From Chenopodium formosanum (Eukaryota > Streptophyta > Magnoliopsida > Caryophyllales > Amaranthaceae), in NCBI GenBank assembly GCA_024500155.1, contig CM044865.1, positions 34,861,501 to 34,925,500 of the forward strand: a stretch of 64,000 nt of DNA, read 5' to 3'. The notes beneath the pieces are model-generated. The model was not told the origin of the DNA, did no database searches, and was given only the letters and a program-made list of their open reading frames with translations. The position numbers were made by a program, and so were the translations under genes. Position 1 is the first letter of the stretch. The number at the start of each line of letters is the position of its first letter. Below are positions 34,514 to 46,489 of this stretch, piece after piece.

Positions 34514-36801
34514 GTTTTTATTGCTTTCATTTTCTTTCCTTTTTAGATTAGATTTTCTCTCATGGAAATGTTTGTGTGCCTTTTGCTAGGTACATGACTT
34601 GATATACACTTATGCATTGGTTTGGATCAAGAATCAAGGAAGTTTGATGCCTATTTTTGCTAGCATGTGGAAATCGAGATTTCAATTCAAAAGGAAATCG
34701 GCTTTGAAAGGTTAAATTGGTTCATTTGCGGGTATTTACACCCACCGATATCCGGTAACATCTTTCCTAGCTCTTTCTCTAATAGTTGGTGACTCGTTGG
34801 ACATGTGTTGGTTTGTTGGGTTGATTTCTCTCTCGTCCCCTCCCATGGATTATTTAGTTTATGTTTGAGTATATTGTCTCATTCAAGCTTGGGGGAGGGT
34901 ATTCTATCATGCTTTGGTGGGATGTTGATTTATTTATGCCATACACTTGAGTATATGCATTTCCATGCCTTTTCTTTTGTTTTGAAAAATCCAAAAATAT
35001 TTTGGTTTACTTTCAAGGTAATTTTGGCAAATTGTGTTTTGTTTGTTCTTATTTTGGACATATTGTTTTGGGACTTGCATTCTTGAATGTTTTTCTTCCT
35101 AAGTGGTAAATGTATGCACGGTTTGAAAGTGTCATTGGTTGACTCTAGGATACTATATGCTAAGGTAGCCGGTTTAAGAACTTTTAGGGGTCCATGAAGC
35201 CTTAGTTCACGGGAATGTGGTAAGATGGAGTTGCTCTCTATAGTGGATTTGAAACCCTTGGTTGGTATTTGTTTGGTTATAATCCCTTGTGAGCTTCATT
35301 TGTTCTAGCCTTCATCACCTTGTTGAGCGGCTATTTAGGATCCTTGACTATGCATGTCTTAATCCTTGTTTTGACCTCTAGCTCCCAAGATCGTGACCGG
35401 GCCTCTCTAGGGGAGGAAAAGGGCACCTTTTCTCATTTTTCTTTATCTTCTTTTTATTTTGTTACAAATTTGATTTTCTATTTTGCATCAACCTACTTAT
35501 TAACCAATTTGAGCCTAATGTTTCCCGCTCTTGTTTAAACCGCATTACAAACCCAATGGCCTATTGTTTACCAACCCTTTTAGTTAGTGAAGCATAGGCA
35601 TGTGAGGTTTGAGTTTTGAGAGTGTTGATCATGAGCAAGAAAACTTTGTGAATTGGTTTAAGTACGGATTTGAAAGTTGAGCTTGAAAAGAATATACAAA
35701 AAGTTCGAGAAGAAAGATGCAATTCAAGAAAATCAAATGAAGTTTCAAGAAAAAGCCGTCCATGGTTAGAAAAAGGCAAGGACACATATAAAAAAAAATA
35801 AAAAAAATAAAAATAAATAAATAAAAAAAAAGAAACAAATAAACACAAATAATATATTTTAGTTTGGTTTCGTTTTCTACCCTAGTTTAAGCATTGAGGA
35901 CAATGCTTCGTTCAAGCTTGGGTGGGGAGCGTTCCTTCTTTCTTTTTTGTATATATTGTGTGTTAGTGTTGAGTAAGCTTGGGGGAGATGGCATTATTGG
36001 TATTTTTGTTTGATATTTTGTGAATTCTTGAGTTTGTTTTTGAGAGTAGGCCACTCTTTTGCTTCACTTAGGAAATATCACCAAAATTTTCAAATTTGTA
36101 CCCCGCCTTAACCCTTAGCCTTATGTTACAACCAAATAAAAGACCCTTAGACTTTAGTGGGGTTAAGTCAAAGAACGGTGGAGGGAGATAGACTTCAAAC
36201 CTATGGAGAGAGTATGCATAGTTCAGATGTCGGGATTACCTTCTCAAAGTTTTTCATTTCTTTATCTTTTTCCGGTTCCTTCAAGGAATCATGAGAAGCT
36301 AGCTTAAGGGTTGATTTGAAGCTAGTGGATAGAACGCGACCCGTTTGGTTGGGGCTAGGGTGGATTGAGTCCTCATTAGTTCTCTATGCTTAGCATATGT
36401 TATGTTTCAATTAACCATTGACATCTTAGAACGTGCATACATTTTTCTATTTAGAAAGTTTTGCATCCATCGGTGTTTGTTCCTATCTCTTGTCCAAATA
36501 TGAACTTGTGTTTTTCTTTCTCGTTTTATGTTTCTTTATCTTTTCTTTTTATTGCCTTGCCTTGGTTTTTATTAAGAGTTGTGGGTTAAACTCTTAGGAC
36601 ACCCTCACGAGAGCACACTCGTCCTCTAGGGCGATCTAGGGGTTTTAAGGGCTTGTCATTAGTTGCTAAAAGTGACAAAGATTCCTACGAAAGTGAGTTA
36701 GTGTACATTCTTGTCTCCTTAAGTGTTCTAGCTTTGCTTGAATAAATCATTCTCCTTCTTTCGTGTTTCATGTTAATTTGCTAGAGGACGAGCAAAAGGT
36801 T
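34514..36801 (+). other. 3' noncoding region of element A
   Basis: About 2.3 kb without a credible gene; the small frames at 34805-35086, 35320-35538 and 35561-35848 show no domain. Landmarks are polypurine-like words AAGCTTGGGGGAG near 34886 and AAGCTTGGG near 35914 and 35978, the hairpin GCATTGAGGACAATGC at 35891-35906, and an A-rich run at about 35786-35832. Confidence 0.65.
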
Positions 36802-36815
36802 AGCTTGGGGGAGTT
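36802..36815 (+). other. Polypurine tract of element A
   Basis: AGCTTGGGGGAGTT directly precedes the 3' LTR. Confidence 0.85.
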
Positions 36816-38407
36816 TGATAAGTGACTTTTATGCCACTTTTTAGGGTGTTTATTGAGTCGTTTTTCGGCTTATTTTTCCAATAATTTAACCCTTTTTGTC
36901 TTTTATTTCTTTATTTACTTATTCTCGTCTTTTATCTTGATTTCGAGTATTTAAGTGGTTTTTAATAGTTTTTAGCTTATTTTCTTAATTTATTTAATTT
37001 ATCTTATTTTCTTTGTTTTTATTTTGATCTCCATGCTTTGGTTTTGTAGGAATTATGCGCCGAAAGAAAGAGGATATCAAGAAGCCAAGTTATCTGTTGT
37101 GCGCGGGGTGCTGTGCGGCTTATGCGCGGGCGCACATGTGAGGCTGTGCGGGCGCGCAGCCCTGTCAGAACCCGCACAGCCAGACTGAAGAAACAGAGCA
37201 AAACTAGAGAGTTTGCGCGACCCTATGCGCGACCGCTGTGCGGGCGCACACACCTTTGCGCGGGCGCGCATGACTCATGTGCGGGCGCACTTATTTTCCC
37301 CGTACCCACAAAGTTGCGGCCGCACACTACGATGAGAGGGCGCACACACATTGTGTGCGGGCGCACAGGACTCATGTGCGGGTGCGCACGACTGGGTTTA
37401 CGATTTATTTGCGCCTTGTTGTCCAAGTGTCTTTCTTTTGTGTGGAGCCACATATATATAGACGGGACTCTTTGTAAAAAAAGGGGGATCTATTATGCTA
37501 TTTTCTTAGTTAGTTTAGGAGAGCTTCTCTCTCTTAGGGTTAGATTAGGAGTTTCTCTCTCTAGTTTAGGAGTAGTTTAGAGAGAGAAAGCTTGGATCTT
37601 TCATGGAGTTTTTAGGATTTTGAAGAAGCAAATTTGTGGATTTTTTCTCTCATAAATTCAATGAGTTTTCCTAACTTTCTCTCACCTTTATTGCTTTCAT
37701 TTATTATTGTTTTTGCTTATTTATTTGTTGATTTGAGTAGTTTAATTAGTTTAATTATTTGATTCTTGCTTTTATTATTATTTTACCTTGTTTTCCTTGT
37801 TTTTGTTCACCATGTTAGTTTAGGTTTGTTCTAGGGAAATGGATGAAGGTTATGTTAATTAATTTAATGATTGATTGTGGTTAGTATGGAATTGTTTCTT
37901 GATTATTGTGTATGGATGATGCTTTTATGGATTAGAATCTTTCTAGCTAATTGATTCTATGCTTTTAATTGTGTTTTCAATCAATTATGCGAAAGTGAGT
38001 TGTTTGAGAGCTCTAAATTCTTCCATACCTTTGCTAGGCTAGTTGCACGAGAGTGAATTAGTTTAGTAGGATAATTAACATGCTTAATTGCGCGAGAGTG
38101 AGTTAAATGTGTTAATCGTCCTAATTGAGGTCATTTTCATCTAATTGTTTGATGTTGTTGAATGCATTGATGTAATTGGATTCCACTTTCCCTAGTTTTA
38201 GTTATTTGCTCTTAGTAGTGTTAGTTGAACCTCTCTTTACCTCACAAGCTTTCCTAGTAGTCTAATTAGCATAGATTGATACACTTAGTCCTTTTGGGTT
38301 CGACCCTTTACTTACCCCTATACTCGTATTAGGGTAGTTTAAGTATTATAAATTGTTAATTTGATTAGGGTTAGTAGACTAACGACACTACTTAAATCCT
38401 TCGATCA
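36816..38407 (+). repeat. 3' LTR of element A
   Basis: About 1592 bp, nearly identical to 31056-32645. The five bases after it, ATGTT at 38408-38412, match the complement of AACAT beyond element B's right end, not the CGGGG at A's left end. The distal part of this LTR may therefore derive from B. Confidence 0.92.
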
Positions 38408-41400
38408 ATGTTTTTAAGTTTTATTTGATTCAAAAAGCTTTATTTGAATGTGTTTGACTTTCATTTCATTCAAAAAGCTTTGTTTAAATGTGTTTTACTT
38501 TCATTCGATTCAAAAAGATTTGTTTGAATGTGTTTGACTTTCGTTTGATTTAGTAAGATTTGTTAGAATGTGTTTGACTTTTATTTGATTCAAAGTGCTT
38601 TGTTTGAATGTGTTTAAATTTAATTTGATTCAAAATATTTTTTTCGAATGTGTTTGACTTTCATTTGATTTGATTAGTTTCGTTGAATGCATTTGACTTT
38701 CATAAGAATTTAAAAGCTTTGTTTAAATGTGTTTCACTTCAATTTGATTCAAAAATCTTTTTTTGAATGTGTTTGATTCATTGGATTGAAAAAGCTTTGT
38801 TTGAATATGTTTGACTTTCATATGATAAGCTTTATTTGTATGTGTTTGACTTTAATTTGATTTAAAAAGCTTGATTGATTGCATTTTACTTTCATTTGAT
38901 TTAAAACGCTATGTCTTAATGTGTATGTGTTTTTTATTTGATTTAAAAACCTTTGTTTGAATGTGTTTTACTTTTTATTTCATTAAATAAGATTTAATTG
39001 ACTATGTTTGACTTTAATTTGATTCAAAAACCGTTGCTTAAATGTGTTAGACTTTCATTAGATTTAATTAGTTCGTTAAATGCATTTGTCGTTCATTTGA
39101 TTCAAAAAGCTTTTTTTAAATGTGTTTGACTTTCATTTGATTCAAAGAGCTTTGTTAGAATGTGTTTAACTTTCATTTCATTCAAAAAGCTTTGTTTGAA
39201 TGTGTTTAACTTTCATTTGATTCAACTAGTTTCGTTTGAATGTGTTTGACTTTCATTTGATTCAGAAAGATTTGTTTGAATGTGTTTGACTTTCATTTAA
39301 TTCAAAAAGATTTGTTTAAATGTGTTTAACTTTCATTTGATTCAAAAAGCTTTGTTTAAATGTGTTTTACTTTCATTCAATTGCAAAAGTTTTATTTGAA
39401 TGTGTTAAACTTTGTTTTGAATCAAACAACTTGTTTTCAATGTGTTTGACCTTCATTTGATTTTTTAATGCATTTCACTTTTATTTGATTCAAAAAGCTT
39501 TGTTTTATTTTCTTTGACTTTCATTTAATTCAAAAAGCTTTTGTGTAAATGTGTTTAACTTTCATTTGATTTAAAATGTTTTGTTTAAATGTGTATGTCT
39601 TTCATTCAATTCAAGAAGATTTGTTTAAATAAGTTTTAGTTTCATTTGATACAAAAAGGTTTGTTTAAATGTGATTGACATTCATTTAATTCAAAAAGCT
39701 TTGTTTGAATGAGTTTGACTTTCATTTGATTCAAAAATCTTTGTTTGAATGTGTTTAACTTTCATTTGATTGAAAAAGCTTTGTTTGAATATGTTGAACT
39801 TTCATTTGATTAAAAAACTTTGTTTAAATGTTTTTAAGATTCATTTGATTCAAGAAGCTTTGTTTTAATGTGTTTGACTTTCATTCGATTCAAAAAGCTA
39901 TGTTTGAATGTGTTTTACTTTCATTCGATTCAAAAAGATTTGTTTGAATATAATTGACTTTTATTTAATTCAAAGCGCTTTGTTTGAATGTGTTCGAATT
40001 TCATTTAATTCAAAAAGCTTTGTCCGAATGTGTTTGACTTTCATTTGATTCAATTAGTTCCGTTGAATGCATTTGACATTTATTCAATTAAAAAAGCTTT
40101 GTTTAAATGTGTTTTACTTCCATTTGATTTAAAAAGCTTTGTTTGAATTTGTTTGATTCATTTGATTCAAAAAACTTTGTTTGAATATTTTTTACTTTCA
40201 CTTTATTTAAAAATCTTTTTTTGAAGGTGTTTTACTTAAATTTGATTCAAAAAGCTTGTTTGAATGTGATTGACTTTCATTTGATTAAAGAATATCTGTT
40301 TGAATTTTTTTGACTTTCATTTGATTCAAAAAGCTTTTTTTGAATGGGTTTAACTTTCATTTGATTCAATAAGTTCGTTGAATGTATTTTACTTTCATTT
40401 GATTCAAAAACCTTTGTTTGAATGTGTTTGACTTTCATTTGTTTAAAAAAAAGCTTTGGTTGAATGTGTTTGACTTTCATTTGATTCAGTTAGCTTTGTT
40501 GAATGCATTAAACTTTCATTTTATTCAAAAAGATTTGTTTGAATGTGTTTGATTCATTTGATTCAAAAAGCTTTGTTCGAATATATTTGATTTTCATTTG
40601 ATTCAAAAATCTTTGTTTGAATGTGTTTGACTTTCATGTGATTCAATAACCTTTGTTTAAATGTGTTTTCATTAGATTCAACTAGATCGTTAAATGTATT
40701 TGACTCTCATTCGACTCAAAAAGCTTTGTGTGAATGTGTTTAACTTTCATTTTATTCAAAAAGTTTTGTTTGAATGTGGTCTCTTTCATTTGATTCAGAA
40801 AGCTTTGTTTGAATGTGTTTGACATTCCTGTGATTTAAAAAGTTTTGTTTAAATGTGTTTGACTTTCATTTCATTCAAAAAGATTTATTTGAATGTGTTT
40901 GACTTTCATTAAATTCAAAAAGATTTGTTTGAATGTGTTTGACTTTCATTTAATTCAAAAAGCTTTGTTTAAATGTGTTTTACTTTCATTCAATTGTAAA
41001 AGCTTTATTTGAATGTGTTTCACTATCTTTTAAATCAAACAATTTGACTTGCATTTCACTCTAATTTGATTCAAAAAGCTTTATTTGAATGTGTTTGACT
41101 TTCATTCGATTCAAAAAGCTTTGTTTGAATGTGTTTTGCTTACATTCGATTCAAAAATATTTGTTTGAATATGATTTGAGTTTTATTTGATTCAAAGCGC
41201 TTTGTTTGAATGTGTTCGAACTTCAATTAATTTAAAACACTTTGTTTGAATATGTTTGACTTTCATTTGATTCAACTAGTTTCGTTGAATGCATTTGACT
41301 TTTATTCGATTAAAAAAAGCTTTGTTTAAATGTGTTTGACTTCCATTTGATTCAAAAAGCTTTGTTTGAATGTGTTTGATTGATTTGATTCAAAAAGCTT

Positions 41401-41825
41401 TGGTTGAATATGTTTGACTTTCATTTGATTCAAAAAGCTTTGTTTGAATTTCTTTGACTTTTATTTGATTTTAAATGCTTTGTTTAATGTGTTAGACATT
41501 TATTGATTTAAAATGCTTTGTTTGAATATGTTTGACTTACATTAAATTCAAAAAGCTTTGATTTAACGTATTTGACTTTCATTTTATTAAAGCTTTGTTT
41601 AAATGTGTTTGATTCAAAACGCTTTGTGTTAATGTGTTTCACTTTCATTTGATTTAAATGCTTTGTTTTAATGTGTTTGACTTTCATTTGATTTAAAAAG
41701 CTTTGTTTGAATTTTTTTCACTTTCATTTAATTCAAAAAGTTTTATGTGAATGTGTTTGACTTTCATTTGATTTTAAAAGCTTTGTTTGAATGTGTTTTA
41801 TTTTCATTGAAATCAATTTGCATTG
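38408..41825 (-). repeat. Inverted satellite array S4
   Basis: The same monomer as elsewhere but on the opposite strand. Read in complement, the part from ~41430 down to 38408 follows the start of S2 (14062 to ~17084) variant by variant. It then continues at S5 (56927), which matches S2 from ~17080. S4 and S5 were therefore one array that B split and the inversion separated. The final CATTG at 41821-41825 is the far copy of C's target duplication. Confidence 0.95.
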
Positions 41826-42159
41826 TGATGAGTGTCATTTATGGCACTCATAGGGTAGTCTTTTAGGGTTATTTCTTTCCCTTTTTCATGCTTTCTTCTC
41901 TTATTTTTGGTCCTTTTTCCTTAGGTTTCTCTTTCTCCTCTTTTCTTTATGGTTCTCGTGTTTTCCTTTTATTTGACTCTTTTTCCTTTTATTTCCTTTC
42001 TTTGTTTGCTTGTGTAGGTATTTGGAGAATCACCTTTGCAAAGGAATCGTGTTGGGGCCTTAATGATCAAGTAAGGAAGAAGCATTTGGCTACAGAGGGC
42101 TTAGAGAGGCCTTGGAGAGGCCTCGGAGAGGTCTCCAAGGCATTTCCAGCAAGCCGCGG

Positions 42160-42470
42160 GCGCGGGTCAGTGGAGCCGCGGGCGCGGGGTTAAGTAGAGC
42201 AAATTGCAAGATTTTGACAGGAGCTTCCCGTAGTTTCCCCGCAGGCTCTCCGCGGGCGCGGGAAATCTGGAGAGGGCGCTCCATCTCAGATAGACCGCGG
42301 CCCCCTGATTGAGTTTTGGGAGCAGGGGATTGGCCGCGGGCGCGACATCTTTTGCCGCTGGCGCGGGTCTAACTTGCCGCGGGCGCGGGTGCTGCCTAGA
42401 AAGCTCGCGGAGAGTTCCGTACCCATTTCTCCGCGGCCACGGATTCATTGAGATAGACCGCGGGATTTGC
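42160..42470 (+). promoter_or_regulatory. CpG-rich motif array in C 5' LTR
   Basis: Several copies of a near-palindromic CCGCGGGCGCGG-like word spread over ~300 bases, ending ~15 bases before the TATA box. The words differ from those in A (GTGCGGGCGCAC) but share the GCGGGCGC core and the position. Frames over this stretch are not genes. Confidence 0.6.
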
Positions 42471-42486
42471 CGGTTTCTTCTTTACC

Positions 42487-42494
42487 TATAAATA
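42487..42494 (+). promoter_or_regulatory. TATA box of C 5' LTR
   Basis: TATAAATA in the context CCTATAAATAGAATTG, typical of plant TATA boxes. Confidence 0.7.
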
Positions 42495-43454
42495 GAATTG
42501 TAATTCCTTTTTAAAGAGGGACTTTTTGATAATATTTCATTAGGTTAGTTTTAGAGAGAGAATTTAGAGAGAGGTTAGAGAGAAGCTCTTGGTTTTGGAT
42601 TTGTAACTCAACATTTGATCAATCAAGTTTGGATTTCTTCATTTTCAATCATCAATATTAGTGAGAATCTGTTCCTTCTTTTCTTTCTTACTTACTTGCT
42701 ATTTGATTTATGCTTGTTGCTTGTTTTTCATTGGATTTGAATTTGATATTGTTGAATATTTTGATTTCTCTTAGATTTTAATATAGAATAAAGATTAATG
42801 CAGTTTCTAGTTATTTGTTCTTGAATTTCACCATGATTAGTGAGTAGATTAGTTGCTAGGGAAAGGGGGAAGCATGTTTGATTAATGAATTTGCTAGTTG
42901 ATGCTGTTTGATTGATTGATTTGTTACAATTAATTTGGTTGACATAGTTTTGCATGTGATTGATTAGACTAGGAGTGATCAACCTATAATATTAATCTAG
43001 ATTGCATTGCAACTCTTAATGACATGAACAATTGAATTGAAAGTTGCTCTAACTGATTGGGTTTGCTTGTGGTTCTTCTTGATTTGCCTTTCATAGTGAC
43101 ACCTTGATTGGCCTATAGGAGATAGCATTTGAACTCTCTTGATTGCTACTATTGTTTGTCCATTGCAATACTTGAATTAATTGATTGAGCTCTAAACTAG
43201 CATTATCGTTGAACTTGCATGTGGAACCCATATCCCTAGTGTTTAGACCTTTGTTTTAGTTTACCATAGTGCCAACCATTATCTCAACTCCATCTTCGAG
43301 GTAGCTTGACTTAGACTCTAGTTTTCATCATTGCATTCCCTAGGGATCGACCCTTAACTTGCCCTATATTCATATAAGGTTGGTTAGGTGTTTACAAATT
43401 TTGTTTGACTTGGGGGAAGGGTAGATAACGACATACATTTTCCTCTTGTCAAAA

Positions 43455-43472
43455 TGGCGCCGTTGCCAGGGA
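43455..43472 (+). other. Primer-binding site of C
   Basis: TGGCGCCGTTGCCAGGGA, three bases after the LTR end. It is tRNA-Asp type with one mismatch to the site of A. Confidence 0.85.
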
Positions 43473-43600
43473 ATGCTATTGGTGCTTAGCTTTTGTTGTT
43501 GAGTCTACTTCATTTTAATTGAAAAAAAAAATACAAAAAGATTTTGTTTCTTTAGGCTACATTTGTAGCCGTGCTACTAATATTTTCTTTGAAGTTTTGC

Positions 43601-45136
43601 ATGCATAGAGCTCGTGATCGATCCATTGTGCCTTTTGACCTGGAAATTGAAAGGACTCTCTCACGGAGAAGAATAGCTAATCGATCCTTGGGGTATAGTT
43701 CTTCAAGTGAAGAAGAGATTGAAGAAGAGCAAGGCATGGGAGAAAATCCGAGAGTGGCCTTGAAGGAGCTAGGAATACCCGGTGCTTATAGGTTTGAGAG
43801 CGGCATAGCTCCGCCTACAACACCGGCAAATGATTTCGAGATTCGGCCGGCCATAATCACCTTAATTGAGAGGAGGCAATATAGTGGGGCTAAGAATGAG
43901 AGCCCGTTGAACCATCTTAAAGAATTTGAAAAATATTGCAACACCATCAAAGTCAACGGAGTTTCTCAAGAGTTCATACGCCTCAAGTTGTTCCCCTTCT
44001 CTCTCATAGGACGATCCTTATGGTGGCTAGATAAAGAAGTGAAGCCCAACTCCTTGAGAACATGGGATGATGTTACAAAGGCCTTCTTGTCCCGCTTCTA
44101 CCCTCAAAAGAAGGCGGCGGAGGCAAGAGCCTTGATTCAAGGGTTCAAGAAAAGGCCAAATGAAAGCCTTTACGAAGCATGGGAGACATACAAAGAGTAT
44201 CAAAGGGAGTTCCCTCACCACGGAATCCCAACATACCAAGTGGTCCAAATCTTCTATGGTGGTTTAAGTCCCAAAGGCAAGTCATGCCTTGATGGGGGGG
44301 CCGGGGGTCCTATCATGAACAAGATCGAAGAAGAAGTGGTGGACATTATTGAGGACGTGGTGACGTACTATAGAGATTGCCAAGATGGGGAGAGAGACTC
44401 TTCAAGCAAGCAATCTTCATTGTACTCGGTGGACCATCTAAATGCGATCAACAACCTTTCCTCCCAAATGACAAACTTGGGAAAGGAGATGACCGCAATC
44501 AAAGCCAAGTTGGAGAGCACTTCTTCTTCTTCACAAGCTTCGAATCTTCCCTCCCAATTTAAGGGGAGAGGTACTCCTTCTAACTCTCAACCCCCTCCCT
44601 CTTCACATAATATGCCTATGGGTTGTTTGTTTTGTGATGCATGTGGATCGTATGATCATGACTCTAGTAATTGTCCTAATGAATGTATTGATGAGTTTGA
44701 TAACAATGAGAGTGAGCATGTGAATTATGTGTCAAATAATAATGCTCAAAGATTTGATAATCAAAGAGGTCAATGGAATAGGAATTACCAAAACCAAGGC
44801 AATTTTGACAACTATAATCAAGGTGGTGGTTATAGAAACCAAGGGAACCAAGGTTCTCGTGGTAGCTATAATAACCAAGGTTATAGTGGCCAAAATCAAA
44901 GCCAAAATTATGGTAATCAAAACCAAGGTTATGGAAATCACAACCAAGGTAGTGGTAACCATAATCAAGGTGGTGGTAACCATAATCAAGGTTATGGTCA
45001 AAATTAAAATAGGGGTACTTGGAACAACCAAGGGAAGGGCAATTTTCAAAATAATGCTCAAAGAGGTCCCCCACCCGGATTTGTTCCAAGGACTCAAGGA
45101 GAAAATTCCTATTCACAACCTTCTTCACCTAGGACC
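43601..45136 (+). pseudogene. gag: gag of Athila-like element C
   Basis: The ATG at 43601 (MHRARDRSIVPF) lies ~130 bases after the primer-binding site. The frame is open to TAA at 45005-45007, which fits CAA-to-TAA, and then continues in phase into the protease region. A gag core is clear: FPFSLIGRSLWWLDKE and RTWDDVTKAFLSRFYP match the retrotransposon gag domain at residues ~125-180. A CCHC zinc knuckle with spacing C-X2-C-X4-H-X4-C lies at residues 345-358 (44633-44674). It is followed by an Asn/Gln/Gly-rich tail of imperfect NHNQG repeats. Gag would form the particle and bind RNA; the premature stop leaves a Gag that still contains capsid and knuckle but is cut off from Pol. Confidence 0.88.
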
Positions 45137-46489
45137 AATTTGGAAGAAATAATTGAGAATCAAACCAAATTGTTGAACACATACATGGCCGTTAGTGATA
45201 AGAAGTTTAATGAAATGATGACCCACAATAAAATGCTTGAAAACCAAATTTCACAACTTGTTAATGCTTTGAAAGATCATGCAAGCCCTTCTTCTTTACC
45301 TTCCCAAGGTCTTGATCCCAAGAAAGACGTGAATGCTATTGTTACAACGAGTGGTAAGGTTCTTGAGGAGAGATTACCTAGGAAGGGTGAGGATAAGGAG
45401 GTTCCTAAGGATGCCTTGGTTGAGAATGAGGAGGATAGGGCATCATTGGATGAGGTTGTGGTTGAGACACCTGGAGAGGTGAGAGTAGAGAAAGAAATTG
45501 TGAAACCCAAGCTCCCTTACCCACAAAAATTCATGAGACACAAATTGGATGAACAATTTGGGAGATTCATTGATATGCTAAAACAACTTCATCTTTCTCT
45601 ACCTTTTACCGATGTGATCAACCAAATGCCAAATTATGCCAAATTCCTCAAGGACATTTTTAGTGGGAAAATGACTTGTGAGGTTGTGGAAACTATCAAT
45701 TTGACCGAAAATTGTAGTGCTTTCATCATGAACAAAATGCCACCCAAATTGAAAGACCCCGGAAACTTCTCCATCCCTTGTGCCATTAACAAGATGCAAA
45801 TTGATAATGCCCTATGTGACTTGGGAGCTAGTGTGAGCATAATGCCATATTCGGTTTATCAAAGGCTTGAATTAGGGGAACTATTACCTTCTAACATTAC
45901 CTTGCAATTAGCCGATAGGTCAATCAAGTTTTCAAAAGGTAAGGTAGAAGATGTTCCATTGAGGGTTGGGAAGTTTGTGTTCCCGGTGGATTTTATTGTG
46001 CTTGAAATGGATGAAGATGCTACCATTCCAATCATTTTAGGTAGACCCTTTCTTGCTACCTCGGGTGCTATGATTGATGTGAGGAGTGCAAAGATTTCCC
46101 TTAAGGTAGGAGATGAGGTCATTGAATTTGATTTGAATGAAAGCATTAAATATCCATCTTCTTCTCTAGAAAATTGCATGATGATTGATTCACTTGATCA
46201 TGTTGTGTCTTCCATGCATGAGCACTTGCTCACCTCTAACGATGCTCTTGAGAATGTTTTGTTGAACAAGGACAAAGTAGGTACACCATGCAAGGAAGTG
46301 GCATTCTATGAAGAATTGCTTAATGGAAGCATGGAGGAAGTGGATGAGCAAATGTGCTTGAAAATCTCAAGCCAAGAAGCTTTGCAAGCGGCCACATCAA
46401 AGGAAGGTAATGGTGTGCCTATGGTAGAGCTCAAACCTCTACCATCACACCTTAGGTATGAGTTCTTGGGCCCTCCACTTACCCCGTGA
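45137..46489 (+). pseudogene. Protease region of element C
   Basis: In phase with gag. The first ~100 residues are a charged linker. The aspartic protease has DLGAS at 45818-45832, with the catalytic Asp in place, and ILGRPFL near 46036-46056, where retropepsins have their flap-downstream hydrophobic-Gly motif. A typical Athila linker follows up to LKPLPSHLRYEFLG. The frame ends in TGA at 46487-46489; the RT frame takes over here with a net shift of -1 base, so a small deletion just upstream is likely. Protease would process Gag-Pol; the frame break prevents one polyprotein. Confidence 0.85.

Larger units (their letters stand above)
31056..38407 (+). mobile_element. Non-autonomous gag-only LTR element A
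   Basis: The element is complete: 5' LTR, primer-binding site, one long ORF, ~2.3 kb of noncoding sequence, polypurine tract and 3' LTR. The LTRs differ at roughly 1% by eye, so insertion was recent. There is no protease, RT, RNase H or integrase, so it must be mobilised in trans, and shared motifs point to an Athila-type helper. It resembles the class called terminal-repeat retrotransposons with a gag domain (TR-GAG). Flanks do not form a target duplication (CGGGG left, ATGTT right); each flank's partner is at element B. Confidence 0.88.
41826..43451 (+). repeat. 5' LTR of element C
   Basis: Begins TGATGAGTGTCATTTATGG and ends CCTCTTGTCA; 1626 bp. CpG-rich words of the type GCCGCGGGCGCGGG lie at about 42160-42470, followed at once by TATAAATA (42487-42494) and a leader with GAGAGAGA. 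It is flanked on the left by CATTG, the complement of CAATG left of the 3' LTR. Confidence 0.9.

Noticed and set aside
34805..35848. 93- and 95-codon ORFs in the noncoding part of A (repeated in B at 52210-53244)
   Set aside because: No recognisable domain, one lies over an A-rich run, and the pair would be on opposite strands in an otherwise noncoding region.
31056..38407. LTR divergence of A as a clean insertion age
   Set aside because: Because of the exchange between A and B, the two LTRs of A may not come from the same insertion. The few shared LTR differences I compared give mixed pairings, so no age is stated.
43455..43472. tRNA gene fragment
   Set aside because: The tRNA-Asp complementarity is limited to the 18-base primer-binding site next to an LTR; no cloverleaf can be formed around it.
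44676..45152. Ile/Thr- and Tyr/His-rich ORFs opposite or beside the gag tail
   Set aside because: Artefacts of the Asn/Gln/Gly codon repeats at the end of gag.
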